In this document: piece after piece, positions 18,157 through 27,048 of the stretch
How the letters are laid out: every line of letters starts with the position of its first letter
Position numbering within the stretch: the stretch's first letter is position 1
Assembly (NCBI GenBank): GCA_022616275.1
Contig: JAKEFB010000034.1
Span: 1 to 64,000, forward strand
From: Chloroflexota bacterium
Lineage (GTDB): Bacteria > Chloroflexota > Anaerolineae > Promineifilales > Promineifilaceae
Direction: 5' to 3'
DNA length: 64,000 nucleotides
Position numbers and translations under genes: made by a program
Notes under the pieces: generated by a model
Database searches by the model: none
What the model saw: the letters and a program-made list of their open reading frames with translations, nothing else
Told to the model about the DNA's origin: nothing

Positions 18157-18750
18157 TTAACTGCCGGCGCGAGCGCGGTTCAGCTCTTCGTTGGCGTCCA
18201 GGTTTGTTTCCGGGTCGTAGCCGGCCCAGCCTTCTTCGCGCCAGAACGTCACTCGCTCGTCCAGGTCAACCGGGTCGTGCTGTTCCAGGATAGACATCGC
18301 TTCGTCAATGCGCTCGTCGGGCGTGTGGACGCTGACGAGCGTTCCGCCCCGGCGGATGCCTTCCAGGTAAGTTTCAGCCTCATCCCTGGTAAAACCCAGG
18401 TCCATTAGAGCGCCAATTAACCCACCGGTGACGGCCCCGGCGGCCGCGCCAAGCAGAGCCGCGGCGATAGGTCCGGCGGCCAGCACCGGGCCAACCCCGG
18501 GAATGGCCACCACCGCCAGTCCGATGACAAAGCCGCCCAGGCCGCCCACCAGCGCGCTGGTAGCGACTCCTTCGGCGGCGTTGTCGGCCGGTTCGGCCGG
18601 CGGCGCAGGCTCACTAACGGCTTTGTCGCCGGTCGTATCGCTGGCCACCACGCTGATGTCCTCACGAGGAAAGCCATTCTCCGACAGGTCCTCGACGACC
18701 TCGTGGACCTCGTCCGTATCTTCAAAAAGGGCGCTTGCGGTAATAGTCAT
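18157..18750 (-). CDS. General stress protein with glycine-rich membrane-like middle (YflT-type)
   Basis: The N-terminal 60 residues (ITASALFEDTDEVHEVVEDLSENGFPREDISVV) look like the heat-induced stress protein YflT domain. The middle is a glycine/alanine-rich hydrophobic stretch (about residues 65-120, ALVGGLGGFVIGLAVVAIPG), and the C-terminal part ends in FTRDEAETYLEGIRRGGTLVSV. Proteins of this build are common near stress genes, but their biochemical role is not known. It is followed at once by a ChaB-like gene on the same strand, with a palindrome between them. Confidence 0.8.
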   Translation of the reverse strand: MTITASALFEDTDEVHEVVEDLSENGFPREDISVVASDTTGDKAVSEPAPPAEPADNAAEGVATSALVGGLGGFVIGLAVVAIPGVGPVLAAGPIAAALLGAAAGAVTGGLIGALMDLGFTRDEAETYLEGIRRGGTLVSVHTPDERIDEAMSILEQHDPVDLDERVTFWREEGWAGYDPETNLDANEELNRARAGS

Positions 18751-18773
18751 GGGTTAACCTTTAAAAACCTTTA

Positions 18774-18806
18774 AAACCCCGTAGGTCTTGAAGACCTACG
18801 GGGTTT
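18774..18806. repeat. AAACCCCGTAGGTCT palindrome
   Basis: A 16-base arm, AAACCCCGTAGGTCTT, pairs with its complement across one base between the ChaB-like and stress-protein genes. It is of the same family as 28712, 35760 and 48984. The T-run after the GGGG arm could make it a terminator. Confidence 0.8.
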
Positions 18807-18816
18807 GACGGTAGCT

Positions 18817-19047
18817 TCAATCTTTAGCGTGCCACTTGCCGTCGTCGCCTTTTTCATACTTCTTCTTGACGGCCGCCCAGGCCACACGGTGGGCTGTTTC
18901 CTCGCGCGAAGCGCCGCCCCGCCGCTCCTCGGGCTCGTCATACTGTTCCCAGGCGCTGTTGTAAGCTTCCCTGTAAATTTCCTGGGCATGTTTCGGCAGG
19001 TTGTCCTTGACGCTTTCGGGTAAGTCTCTAACTCTTTCGTAAGGCAT
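18817..19047 (-). CDS. chaB: ChaB-family protein
   Basis: A 76-aa protein with the ChaB domain: LPESVKDNLPKHAQEIYREAYNSAWEQY and then HRVAWAAVKKKYEKGDDGKWH. ChaB was named as a putative regulator of the ChaA cation antiporter in E. coli. In most bacteria it is a small stress-associated protein of uncertain role. AGGAGGTG lies just before the ATG. It precedes the YflT-type stress protein on the same strand, so the two probably form a stress operon. Confidence 0.92.
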   Translation of the reverse strand: MPYERVRDLPESVKDNLPKHAQEIYREAYNSAWEQYDEPEERRGGASREETAHRVAWAAVKKKYEKGDDGKWHAKD

Positions 19048-19066
19048 TGATCACCTCCTCAAAAAG

Positions 19067-19198
19067 CAATGAGCGATGAGTGATGAGTGATAAACAATGA
19101 GTTTAGTCCAGGGCCAGACAGTGTCCTGTGTCCTGGTATAAAATGAGGGCACAAATTTAGATATAGCTTGACACCTGACACCTGACACTTGATACTTG
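19067..19198. repeat. TGAGCGA and CACCTGA tandem repeats
   Basis: Units of ATGAGCG/ATGAGTG lie at about 19067-19098, and CACCTGACACCTGACACTTG lies at about 19169-19190, just before the glycosyltransferase start. In between are bases with no evident feature. Confidence 0.7.
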
Positions 19199-19202
19199 CT
19201 TT

Positions 19203-20339
19203 ATGCATCTGGCCCTCAACGCTTACTTCTGGAACCGGCCGAATAGCGGCAGCGGCCAGTATACGCGCCAGCTTGTCTATCACCTGAACCGCCTCGTTGC
19301 TGACCTGGAGATTACCCTCGTCTACCCCCAGGCCCCCGGCGACCCAGGACCGGAGGAGGTCCCGCCCAGCGTCCGGGTCAAGATCGTTCCGCTGCGGCCG
19401 GGCCACCTGGGCAAGGTTCTCTTTGAGCAAATCACCTTCCCCCGCGCCTGCCGGGAGATAGAGGCGACAGTGGCCCACGTGCCCTACTGGGGCGCGCCGC
19501 TGCAATCCCCGGTGCCGTTGGTGGTGACGATTCACGACCTGACGACGCTGTTGGTACGGGAATACCGGCGCGGGCTGAGGGCCAGGCTGTACACAGCCCT
19601 GGTCACGGCCGGCGCCCGCGAGGCTCGGCACGTGTTGACCGATTCACGGGCCAGCCAGGCCGACATCGTCCAGCACCTGGGCCTGCCGGCCGGAAAGGTA
19701 ACGCCCATTTACCTGGCGGCCGGCTCCACCTACCGGCCGCAGAGCGACTTGCTGCTGGACATAGCTATCTGGAAGAAGTACGACCTGCCGGACAGTTACG
19801 TTCTCTACCTGGGGGGGTACGAGATTCACAAAAACGTCACCACTCTGCTGCTGGCCTATAGCTACGTGGCCCAGGCCCTGGGCGACGAGTATCCCCTGGT
19901 GCTGGCCGGCCGCCGGCCGGAGCGTCCCTCAGCCCACTTTCCCGATTACGACGACTACATTGCCCGGCTGGGCCTGGAGGAGGTTGTGCGGTGGGCCGGC
20001 ACCATTGAGGAAGCGGACAAGCCGGCCGTTTACCGGGGGGCCAGCAGTTTTGCCTTCGTCAGCCGCCACGAAGGCTTTGGCCTGCCACCGCTGGAGGCAA
20101 TGGCCTGTGGCGTGCCGGTGGTGACCAGCAATTGCAGTTCGCTGCCGGAAGTGGTCGGCGAGGCCGGCTTTGCCCTGGCCCCCGACGACGAGCGGCAAAT
20201 TGCCGGCTCAATTATCGCCACCCTCATCCAGGAAGAGCTGGCGGCCGAGATGAAGCAAAAGGGACTGGCGCAGGCGGCCAAATTCTCCTGGGAAAAAACG
20301 GCTACGGAAACGTTGCTCGTTTATGATGGCCTGGTGTAG
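19203..20339 (+). CDS. Glycosyltransferase family 4 (GT-B fold)
   Basis: The 378-aa protein has the two Rossmann-like domains of GT4 enzymes. The N-terminal part has [16 protein letters not shown] (donor/acceptor loop). The C-terminal part has [21 protein letters not shown] and the nucleotide-sugar motif [40 protein letters not shown], with the E-x7-E pair. It should transfer a sugar from an activated donor, likely to a glycolipid or exopolysaccharide. No pathway partners are adjacent. The ATG lies directly after a tandem repeat and no strong ribosome site is visible. Confidence 0.92.
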   Translation: MHLALNAYFWNRPNSGSGQYTRQLVYHLNRLVADLEITLVYPQAPGDPGPEEVPPSVRVKIVPLRPGHLGKVLFEQITFPRACREIEATVAHVPYWGAPLQSPVPLVVTIHDLTTLLVREYRRGLRARLYTALVTAGAREARHVLTDSRASQADIVQHLGLPAGKVTPIYLAAGSTYRPQSDLLLDIAIWKKYDLPDSYVLYLGGYEIHKNVTTLLLAYSYVAQALGDEYPLVLAGRRPERPSAHFPDYDDYIARLGLEEVVRWAGTIEEADKPAVYRGASSFAFVSRHEGFGLPPLEAMACGVPVVTSNCSSLPEVVGEAGFALAPDDERQIAGSIIATLIQEELAAEMKQKGLAQAAKFSWEKTATETLLVYDGLV

Positions 20340-20386
20340 GGGCACGATGGGAGTTCGGCTGCCGAACTCACGTGCCCCTACACCAG
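20331..20386. terminator. Long palindrome containing both convergent stop codons
   Basis: CTGGTGTAGGGGCACG (20331-20346) pairs perfectly with its complement at 20371-20386, and inside it GAGTTCGGC pairs with GCCGAACTC around one base. The TAG of the glycosyltransferase gene and the TAG of the uvrA fusion (read as CTA) occupy mirror positions in the outer stem. It could terminate transcription in both directions, though no T-run follows. Confidence 0.75.
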
Positions 20387-23300
20387 GACCGGGCGGAGGA
20401 AGCGGCCGGTGTGGCTGGTTTCGATCTGGGCGACGGCTTCGGGGGGGCCTTCGGCGACGATGTAGCCGCCGGCCGCGCCGCCTTCCGGGCCGAGGTCTAT
20501 CAGCCAGTCGGCGGTCTTGATCACGTCCAGGTTGTGCTCGATGACGATGACGGTGTTGCCGGCGTCTACTAACCTGTGTAGCACGTCGAGCAGCCTCTGG
20601 ATGTCGGCGAAGTGCAGCCCGGTCGTCGGCTCGTCCAGGATGTAAATCGTCCGGCCGGTGGCTACCCGGCACAGTTCCCGGGCCAGCTTCACCCGCTGCG
20701 CCTCGCCGCCGCTCAACGTCGTTGCGCTCTGGCCCAACTTGACGTAGTCCAGACCCACGTCGTGGACCGTCTGCAGGATGCGCTCAATCCGTGGGTAGCC
20801 GGCAAAGAAGGCCAGGGCCTCCTGCACGTCCATCTCCAGCACCTCGGCAATGTTCCTGCCCCGGACAGTGATCTCCAGCGTGTGCCGGTTGAAACGCTGC
20901 CCCTTGCAGTCCTGGCAGAGCACCCAGACGTCGGGCAGAAAGTGCATCTCAATCTTCTTCTGGCCGTGGCCCTGGCAGGCTTCGCAGCGGCCGCCTTTGG
21001 CGTTGAAGCTGAAGCGGCCGGCGGTGTAGCCGCACGCCCTGGCTTCCGGCGTCCCGGCAAAGAGCTGGCGGATGTCGTCGAAGACGCCGACGTAGGTGGC
21101 TGGGTTGGAGCGCGGGGTGCGGCCGATGGGGTCCTGGGTGATGTTGATGACTTTGTCCAACTGCTCCAGCCCCTCTACCCGGTCGTGCGGGCCGGGCGTG
21201 GCCTGGGCGCCGTGCAGGGAACGGACCAGGGCCGGGTAGAGCGTCTCGGCCACCAGGCTGCTCTTGCCGCTGCCGCTGACGCCGGTGACGCAGGTCAGCA
21301 CGCCAAGGGGGAAGCGGGCGTTTATCTGCTTCAGGTTGAACAGCCGCGCGCCGTAGATAGCCAGCCAGCCGGCCGGTTCTCGTCGCTGCCCCTCGTTTGG
21401 GGCGGTGATGGCCAGCTCGCCGCTCAGGTAGCGGCCGGTTAGCGAGCCCGGGTTGGCGGCGATGTCGGCCGGCGTCCCGGCGGCGACCACCTGCCCGCCC
21501 AAGACACCCGCTCCCGGCCCGAAGTCAATCAACCAGTCGGCGGCGCGCATCGTCTCGGCGTCGTGCTCGACTACCAACACAGTGTTGCCTATGTCGCGCA
21601 GTTGCAGGAGCGTATCCAGCAGGTTGCGCTGGTCGCGGGCGTGCAGGCCAATAGACGGCTCGTCCAGGATGTAGAGGACGCCGACCAGGCCGCAGCCGAG
21701 CTGGCTGGCCAGGCGGATGCGCTGCCCTTCACCGCCGGAGAGGGTCGGGGCCGGCCGGTCCAGGGTCAGGTAGTGCAGGCCGACGTTGCAGGTGAAGCCC
21801 AACCGGTCGCGCAACTCCTTGAGCACTTCCCCGGCGATGGCCAGCTTCTCGGCCGGCAACACTCCGCCGAGCGACTCTACCCAGCCCAATGCCTGCTCGA
21901 TGGTCTGGGCCATAACCTGGGGGAAGGTCTTGTCGCCAATGGTGACGGCCCGGGCCTCGGCCGTCAGCCGCTCGCCATGACAGGTCGGGCAGGGCTGCTT
22001 GCTCATAAAGCTGGCATACCAGCGCCGGGTGCCGTCCGACTTGGTCTGGCGGAAGAGCCGGTTGACGTGGTAGACAATGCCCTGGACCACCTGCCGGCTC
22101 TCCACCGACCAGGCGCCGCTGTCCGATTCGGCCGCGTGCCTGAAGTGGATCTTCTCCTCGCCGGAGCCATAGAGCAGCACGTCACGGAACTTCTGCGGCA
22201 ACTCTTGCCAGGGCAACTCCAGGTCTACGCCGTAATGGGCAGCAATGGACTGGACATTTTCCAACCAGTTGACACCCTTCTTCTTGCGCAGGTTACCGTA
22301 CCAGCGCACTGCCCCGTCCATGATCGAGATGGTTGGGTCCTGGACAATGAGGTCCGGGTCAATCTGCAACTGCGTGCCCAGGCCGTGGCAATCGGGACAC
22401 ATGCCGATGGGGGAGTTGGCGCTGAAGAGGGCGGCCGTCAATGGCGGCAGAATGGCCTCGCACTGAGGGCAGGCGTTGTGCTGGCTGAGTAACACCTCCT
22501 CGCCACCCAGTTCGACCACCAGCCTGCCCTGGCCGGCCTGCAAGGCCGCTTCGACGGCGTTAATGAGCCGGCCGGCAAACGCTTTCCGGCCCTCGCCGCC
22601 ACCAGCCGGCACTTCTAGTACCACAGGTTTGTAGTCGCTAACTTTAGTTGGCACACCAACTTTAGTGGGCTGGCCAGCCCCCGGAGCCAGCAGCCCGAAG
22701 CGCGCCCCACCCGGCAACAGGGCCAGTTGATCGGCAATCTGCTGGGCGCTCATTGGCTCGATGGCCTGGCCACACTGGGGGCAATGCTGCATGCCGATCC
22801 GGGAGAAGAGCACCCGCAGGTAGTCTACCACTTCCGTTACCGTGCCGACGGTCGAGCGGGGGTTCTTGCTGACCGTCTTCTGCTCGATGGCCACGGCCGG
22901 GCTGAGGCCGCCGATGAACTCTACTTTGGGCTTCTCCATCTGCTCCAGGTAGCGGCGGACGAAGGGCGACAGGCTCTCCACGTAGCGACGCTGCCCCTCG
23001 GCGTAGAGGGTATCGAAAGCCAGTGAAGACTTGCCACTGCCGCTGACGCCGGTGAGCACCACCAGCTTGTAACGGGGAATGTGGACGTCAATGTGCTTAA
23101 GGTTGTGCTGGGCCGCGCCACGAACGACGATGGCGGCCGGATCAATAGATTTTTGATGCTTGATTTTTGATTTTAGATTAGCAAAGGGGGTGCTGGTGTG
23201 GTGGCCATTGCTGGCCTGGAAGGCAGCCAGGCGGGTACGGGGGCCGGGCAGGAAGCGGGCCGGTTGGAAGGGGCGGGCGGGCTGGTCGCCGGTCGGAAGC

Positions 23301-24172
23301 AGGTTCATTAGCTTTAGCTTTGACCGGACAGGCATGCTGAGCTGAGGGGTCTCTTCGTAAATGGCGCGTAGCTCGACGAAGGTGGCGTTGCCGCCCTCCA
23401 TCAGCGCCGCCAGCCGGTCCAATAGGGCGCGCTCCTCCAGTGTGACCTGATCTTCCTTCTTGACGCCCAACTCCCACCACATATCCCACGGCCCGACCTC
23501 GACCTTATTCAGCGAAGCCAGGTCCTGGAGCAGGCAGGCACGAATCATCGGGAGTCCCCGCCGCCGGACGCTATAGCCAAAGCGCCCCGACCTCATCTCG
23601 CCGGACCGAACCAACTGCCAGGCCCGGCCGGCGGTAATATACTGCTCCGGCCCCATGTCGTACGTGTCAAATGTAATCTTGTGTTTGGCCCGTTGCCTGT
23701 CGTCCAGTTGTGGGTCCACCAGCACCCAGCGCGCCTGGGCCGCCGACCAGTACTCGGCCACCCAGTGGCCGGCGTGCATCGGCCCAAAATAGCGGGCGAA
23801 GCCCATCCGCACCCGCGCCGGCAAGCCCTGGTGGCGCAGCAGGGCGCAAAACAATATGGCGAACTCACGACAGTTGCCGCCCATCCGCTCGTCCGGCGGC
23901 CGGGCCACTGTCAGCGGCCGGTCGTCCACTTCGTGTAGCCGGGCTAACATCTGCCACACCGGCCGGAGGTTCGCTTCTCGCCGCTGGACAGTGCTGAGTT
24001 CCACGTCGAAGAGCCGCGCGTCGTAAACGTGCATGACCAATCCCTGCACTACCCGGCACAGCCCCGGGATGTCGGCCGGCAACCCATCCAAGAACTCCGC
24101 GTACTCCCGTGGGTCCGTCATCACCCCCTGCTGTGCGTAATACACCAACGGATCTCTCTGAAAATCAGACAT
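20378..24172 (-). CDS. uvrA: Transglutaminase-like domain fused to UvrA
   Basis: The start ATG 24172 has AGGAGG eight bases upstream. Residues about 1-290 form a transglutaminase-like cysteine-protease-fold domain with an intact triad (Cys101 in GGNCREF, His136 in GHWVAEYW, Asp153 in VDPQLD). A low-complexity linker (about 320-345) follows, encoded by a TTGATTTTTGATTTT-type repeat. Residues about 346-1264 are a full UvrA, the damage-sensing ATPase of nucleotide excision repair. It has Walker A GVSGSGKS (375-382), a second GVSGSGKSS, two LSGGE signatures, two DEP Walker B sites and CxxC zinc modules. The region where UvrB normally binds is diverged and holds another repeat-like insert ([10 protein letters not shown]). 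UvrA is usually about 940 aa, so this gene looks like a fusion of two neighbours. It ends inside a palindrome shared with the convergent gene. Confidence 0.88.
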   Translation of the reverse strand: MSDFQRDPLVYYAQQGVMTDPREYAEFLDGLPADIPGLCRVVQGLVMHVYDARLFDVELSTVQRREANLRPVWQMLARLHEVDDRPLTVARPPDERMGGNCREFAILFCALLRHQGLPARVRMGFARYFGPMHAGHWVAEYWSAAQARWVLVDPQLDDRQRAKHKITFDTYDMGPEQYITAGRAWQLVRSGEMRSGRFGYSVRRRGLPMIRACLLQDLASLNKVEVGPWDMWWELGVKKEDQVTLEERALLDRLAALMEGGNATFVELRAIYEETPQLSMPVRSKLKLMNLLPTGDQPARPFQPARFLPGPRTRLAAFQASNGHHTSTPFANLKSKIKHQKSIDPAAIVVRGAAQHNLKHIDVHIPRYKLVVLTGVSGSGKSSLAFDTLYAEGQRRYVESLSPFVRRYLEQMEKPKVEFIGGLSPAVAIEQKTVSKNPRSTVGTVTEVVDYLRVLFSRIGMQHCPQCGQAIEPMSAQQIADQLALLPGGARFGLLAPGAGQPTKVGVPTKVSDYKPVVLEVPAGGGEGRKAFAGRLINAVEAALQAGQGRLVVELGGEEVLLSQHNACPQCEAILPPLTAALFSANSPIGMCPDCHGLGTQLQIDPDLIVQDPTISIMDGAVRWYGNLRKKKGVNWLENVQSIAAHYGVDLELPWQELPQKFRDVLLYGSGEEKIHFRHAAESDSGAWSVESRQVVQGIVYHVNRLFRQTKSDGTRRWYASFMSKQPCPTCHGERLTAEARAVTIGDKTFPQVMAQTIEQALGWVESLGGVLPAEKLAIAGEVLKELRDRLGFTCNVGLHYLTLDRPAPTLSGGEGQRIRLASQLGCGLVGVLYILDEPSIGLHARDQRNLLDTLLQLRDIGNTVLVVEHDAETMRAADWLIDFGPGAGVLGGQVVAAGTPADIAANPGSLTGRYLSGELAITAPNEGQRREPAGWLAIYGARLFNLKQINARFPLGVLTCVTGVSGSGKSSLVAETLYPALVRSLHGAQATPGPHDRVEGLEQLDKVINITQDPIGRTPRSNPATYVGVFDDIRQLFAGTPEARACGYTAGRFSFNAKGGRCEACQGHGQKKIEMHFLPDVWVLCQDCKGQRFNRHTLEITVRGRNIAEVLEMDVQEALAFFAGYPRIERILQTVHDVGLDYVKLGQSATTLSGGEAQRVKLARELCRVATGRTIYILDEPTTGLHFADIQRLLDVLHRLVDAGNTVIVIEHNLDVIKTADWLIDLGPEGGAAGGYIVAEGPPEAVAQIETSHTGRFLRPVLV
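23146..23200. repeat. TTGATTTTTGATTTT repeat read as the linker of the fusion
   Basis: The DNA between the transglutaminase and UvrA parts is A/T-rich tandem DNA of the form TTTTTGATGC TTGATTTTTG ATTTTAG, unlike the GC-rich gene around it. It reads through in frame as [12 protein letters not shown]. Such sequence would normally be intergenic, which suggests that the two genes were joined across a former spacer. Confidence 0.7.
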
Positions 24173-24185
24173 ATCTACCTCCTGA

Positions 24186-24262
24186 AAGCAATGAGCAATG
24201 AGCGATGAGGTCTGCAAGTTTGCAAGTATGCGAATGACCTGCCACTTGCATACTTGCCCCTT
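24186..24262. repeat. GCAATGAGC and CTTGCA tandem repeats
   Basis: GCAATGAGCAATGAGCGATGAG is followed by GCAAGTTTGCAAGTATGCG and an inverse CACTTGCATACTTGCCCC block. They fill the gap between the divergent uvrA fusion and WYL-regulator genes. Confidence 0.7.
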
Positions 24263-24338
24263 GCCCCCTGCCCGAACCTGCATTCTAACCTCCCATACCT
24301 GACACCTTTTGTCAGGTTCTGTGGTATCATTGCCTGTT

Positions 24339-25325
24339 ATGCGGGCCGATCGGTTGCTGTCAATTTTGCTACTCCTGCAAGCCAGGGGCCGGATGACGGC
24401 CGGAGAACTGGCGCAGCGGCTGGAGGTTTCGGAGCGGACGATTTACCGTGACCTGGACGCCCTGAGCACGGCCGGCGTTCCCGTCTATACCGAGCGAGGG
24501 CCAAACGGCGGCTGCGTCCTGGATGAAGGCTACCGGACCGATCTGACCGGCCTGACGGAAAGCGAAGCTGGTTCGCTGCTGGCTTCCCGCTCGGCCGACC
24601 CGCTGGCCGACCTGGGGCTGGGCAAGTCATTAGAAGGGGCTGTCTTAAAGCTGGCCGCGGCCCTGCCCCGGATGCAGCGCGAGGGGGTGGAGCGGATGCG
24701 GCAGCGCATTCACCTGGACGCGGCTGGCTGGTTCCAGTTCGAGGAGCCAACGCCGTACCTGCCGACTATTCAGGAAGCGCTGTGGCAGGAGCGCCGGCTG
24801 CGGCTGATCTACCGCCGGGCCGATGGGGCCTGGGTCAAGCGGCTGGTGGACCCCTACGGGCTGGTGGCCAAGGCCAGCGTCTGGTACCTGGTGGGGGCAA
24901 TGAACCGCAAGGTGGCCATTTACCGCATTTCCCGGGTGCAGGAGGCCGAGATGACGGAGAGTCACTTCCAGCGCCCGGCCGACTTCGACCTGGCGACGTT
25001 CTGGCAGGGAACGTTCCGCCAGTTCGAGGCCAGCCTGGGCGAGTACCGGGCCACGCTGCGCATTGCGCCTGGCTCTGAACCAGCCCTGCAGGCGGCTTTT
25101 GGCGAACGCGTCCACGAGCTGCTGGCCCAGGCCGGCCGGCCGGGCGACCAGGGTCGCTATACCCTATCCGTCACCTTCCAATCGTTCGAGCAGGCCCGCA
25201 GCATCCTCCTGGGCCTGGGGAGCCAGGTGGAAGTGCTGGCCCCGCCAGAGCTGCGCGAGAGCATCGTAGCCCTGGCGGCCGAGGTGGTTGCCTTTTACAG
25301 GTTAGGAGTGGAGAGTGGAGATTAG
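24339..25325 (+). CDS. WYL-domain transcriptional regulator (YafY type)
   Basis: An N-terminal winged helix-turn-helix (MTAGELAQRLEVSERTIYRDLDALSTAGVPVYTERGPNGG, about residues 20-60) is followed by a WYL domain. The ligand-sensing part reads LRLIYRRADGA...VDPYGLVAKASVWYLVGA and the WCX-type C-terminus has ALAAEVVAFY. WYL regulators sense nucleic acids or nucleotides and often control DNA repair, defence or metabolism genes. I start at ATG 24339, where family homology begins. A -10-like TATCAT lies only eight bases upstream, suggesting a leaderless transcript. It is divergent from the uvrA fusion. Its last residues and stop codon (GVESGD) come from a GTGGAGATTAG repeat, so the 3' end has been rewritten by the repeat. 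Confidence 0.9.
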   Translation: MRADRLLSILLLLQARGRMTAGELAQRLEVSERTIYRDLDALSTAGVPVYTERGPNGGCVLDEGYRTDLTGLTESEAGSLLASRSADPLADLGLGKSLEGAVLKLAAALPRMQREGVERMRQRIHLDAAGWFQFEEPTPYLPTIQEALWQERRLRLIYRRADGAWVKRLVDPYGLVAKASVWYLVGAMNRKVAIYRISRVQEAEMTESHFQRPADFDLATFWQGTFRQFEASLGEYRATLRIAPGSEPALQAAFGERVHELLAQAGRPGDQGRYTLSVTFQSFEQARSILLGLGSQVEVLAPPELRESIVALAAEVVAFYRLGVESGD

Positions 25326-25375
25326 AGATTGGAGATTGGTTAATCTCTAATCTCCAATCTCTAATCTCTGAAAAG
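25308..25375. repeat. GGAGATTAGAGATT tandem repeat supplying a stop codon
   Basis: GAGTGGAGATTAGAGATTGG and further units are followed by the inverse AATCTCTAATCTCC. The first TAG (after GAGATT) is the in-frame stop of the WYL regulator. Related units are at 12785 and 44728. Confidence 0.8.
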
Positions 25376-25381
25376 GTCGCT

Positions 25382-26083
25382 ATGGACACGAAAATCGCCG
25401 TCGTCACCGGGGGGAACCGGGGCATTGGGCTGGAGATTTGCCGCCAATTGGGACGGCTGGGCATTCAGGTGATCCTGACGGCGCGGAGTGTGGGCAGGGG
25501 GACGGCCGCGGCCGGGGCATTGCAGGCTGAAGGGTTGCCGGTGCATTTCCACCCCCTGGACGTGGCCGATCAGATGGCCGTGCGCCGGCTGGCCAAAACG
25601 CTGGCCGACGACTACGGCCGGACCGACATCCTGGTCAACAACGCCGCCGTGTACCTGGATCCAGGACTCTCTATAGCGGAGATGGACCTGGCCCTGGTCC
25701 GCCAGACGATGGAGACGAACTTTTACGGACCATTGCGCCTGTGCCAGATAATCGCGCCCTTAATGCGGCGCAACAGCTACGGCCGGATCGTCAACCTGTC
25801 CAGCCAGATGGGCTCCCTGCGCCACATGGGCGCTGGGGCGCTGGCCTACCGTGTTTCCAAGACTGCCCTGAACGCCCTGACGCGGGTGCTGGCGGCCGAA
25901 CTGCGGGGCAACAATATCCTGGTCAATTCGGTAGACCCGGGCTGGGTGCGGACGGAGATGGGCGGCGACCACGCGCCGCGTTCGGTGGAAGAGGGAGCGG
26001 AGACGGCCGTGTGGCTGGCCACGCTGCCGGACGGCGGGCCGACGGGGAGTTTCTTTAGAGATCGGCGGCCGGTGGAATGGTAA
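25382..26083 (+). CDS. Short-chain dehydrogenase/reductase (carbonyl-reductase-like)
   Basis: A 233-aa classical SDR. The NAD(P)-binding motif is TGGNRGIG (about residues 9-16), the NNAAV motif follows LVNNAAVY, the catalytic serine is in NLSSQMGS, and the Tyr/Lys pair is in AYRVSKTALNAL. The order and the long-loop form around SIAEMDLALVRQTMETNFYG recall eukaryotic-type carbonyl reductases, which are NADPH-dependent. The substrate is not predictable. The gene stands alone after a repeat. A hairpin at 26136-26169 follows it. Confidence 0.92.
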   Translation: MDTKIAVVTGGNRGIGLEICRQLGRLGIQVILTARSVGRGTAAAGALQAEGLPVHFHPLDVADQMAVRRLAKTLADDYGRTDILVNNAAVYLDPGLSIAEMDLALVRQTMETNFYGPLRLCQIIAPLMRRNSYGRIVNLSSQMGSLRHMGAGALAYRVSKTALNALTRVLAAELRGNNILVNSVDPGWVRTEMGGDHAPRSVEEGAETAVWLATLPDGGPTGSFFRDRRPVEW

Positions 26084-26135
26084 GCCTTGCTCCTATCAGC
26101 GATTACACGTATTCGATTTGCCGGGCATGCGCAAT

Positions 26136-26169
26136 CTCGCGCTTGCAGCGCAATCGCTCCAAGCGCGAG
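26136..26169. terminator. Hairpin between SDR and toxin genes
   Basis: CTCGCGCTTG (26136-26145) pairs with CAAGCGCGAG (26160-26169), with an inner AGCG/CGCT stem. It sits between convergent genes and has no T-run, so it is either a terminator or a structural repeat. Confidence 0.5.
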
Positions 26170-26183
26170 GTAGCTGTTTCCAC

Positions 26184-26542
26184 TCATTTTCCAGGAAGAG
26201 GTGTTATCCGAATGCGCCTGTCTTCAACAACGGCAAAGTGGCCAGCCCAATTGGTCTGGCTCTCCAGGGCAGTTACGGCCACACGGGCGACATGGACAGC
26301 CGACGGCGCGGAGATTCTGAAAAGGACAACTCATTCACGGCCGGCAGCCGCGAGTGGAAGGCTAACTCGCCAAAATCCTTGTCAAAAGTGATGAGGATTT
26401 GGTTCTCCCGTTGCGCCCATTCAAGAACTTCTCTATCGCTTCTGCCAGGCGCCTCGGTGCGTACCCAAGCCACATCGTGCCCCCGGGCCCGTAATGCGGC
26501 AACCGCTGCTTCAGGGAAGTTTTCATTCGCCAACAGCAGCAC
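26184..26542 (-). pseudogene. DUF5615 PIN-like toxin, frameshifted
   Basis: The frame begins MLLLANENFPEAAVAALRARGHDVAWVRTEAPGRSD (written here only to fix the family) and reaches LITFDKDFGELAF, which is the DUF5615 PIN-like nuclease fold with acidic residues Glu7, Asp and Asp. After about 70 residues it continues with unrelated residues to a stop at 26273. A neighbouring frame picks up the expected C-terminus (VLFRISAPSAVHVARVAV, then WAGHFAVVEDRRIRI) and stops at 26184. A one-base-type shift near 26325 explains both. Full length would be about 118 aa, the usual size. The toxin is therefore probably inactive, unless this is a sequencing error or a phase-shift switch. It lies four bases after its antitoxin gene. 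Confidence 0.85.
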
Positions 26543-26546
26543 GGAC

Positions 26547-26786
26547 TTAAACCCCTGTTAACTCCAGAGGATAAACTCTCTCAGCCCGCAAGATGGCGCT
26601 AGCATAACCCAGGCAAGCCTGAATGTCTTCTGGCGTCAGGCCGGGATAATTTTGTAGGATTTCCATCTCGCTCCACCCCTGAGCCAACAAATCAACGATA
26701 AACTCAACGGCCAGCCGCGTGCCTTTAATAACAGGTTTGCCCACCAGGATGTTTGGATCAATTACAATACGCTCTTGCCAGTTCAT
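26547..26786 (-). CDS. DUF433 antitoxin
   Basis: A 79-aa DUF433 protein: RIVIDPNILVGKPVIKGTRLAVEFIVDLLAQGWS and then ILQNYPGLTPEDIQACLGYA, a winged helix-turn-helix-like fold. DUF433 proteins are antitoxins for DUF5615 PIN-like toxins (VapBC-like pairs) and usually also repress their own operon. The toxin gene starts five bases after this stop. Because the toxin is frameshifted, the antitoxin may survive as an orphan. Confidence 0.9.
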   Translation of the reverse strand: MNWQERIVIDPNILVGKPVIKGTRLAVEFIVDLLAQGWSEMEILQNYPGLTPEDIQACLGYASAILRAERVYPLELTGV

Positions 26787-27031
26787 CCAGAAACTCCTTA
26801 CACCAGCAGATCATATAACCCATGTGCTGGCCTCTAATGTTTTCGCTGAGTCTACCTGATAATGCTCTACCTTCACAACCAACATTGCTCTTTCCTTGTC
26901 AGGCTTATTGTACAGGATTGCCGTCCAACAACAATTGGCTGCTGTCAACTCCGGCAATCGTTCGAAAGCGTCAAGTCTTTTGACAAAAATTGGAGAGATT
27001 AAAGCGGTTTGTTCCCCTCTACCAGGCGTGC

Positions 27032-27037
27032 TACAAT
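27032..27037 (+). promoter_or_regulatory. -10 box of argS, leaderless-type spacing
   Basis: TACAAT lies 11 bases before the argS ATG. Transcription would start at or within a few bases of the start codon, and no Shine-Dalgarno is present, which fits a leaderless mRNA. The 245 bases before it, back to the antitoxin gene, hold no gene I can support. Confidence 0.55.
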
Positions 27038-27048
27038 GCCGGCCGGTT

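Noticed and set aside
21563-22492. Long open frame on the plus strand opposite uvrA
   Set aside because: No family resemblance, and uvrA on the other strand explains the open frame.
26320-26340. Programmed frameshift of the toxin
   Set aside because: No slippery heptamer with a following stem is visible, so a simple mutation or error is more likely.
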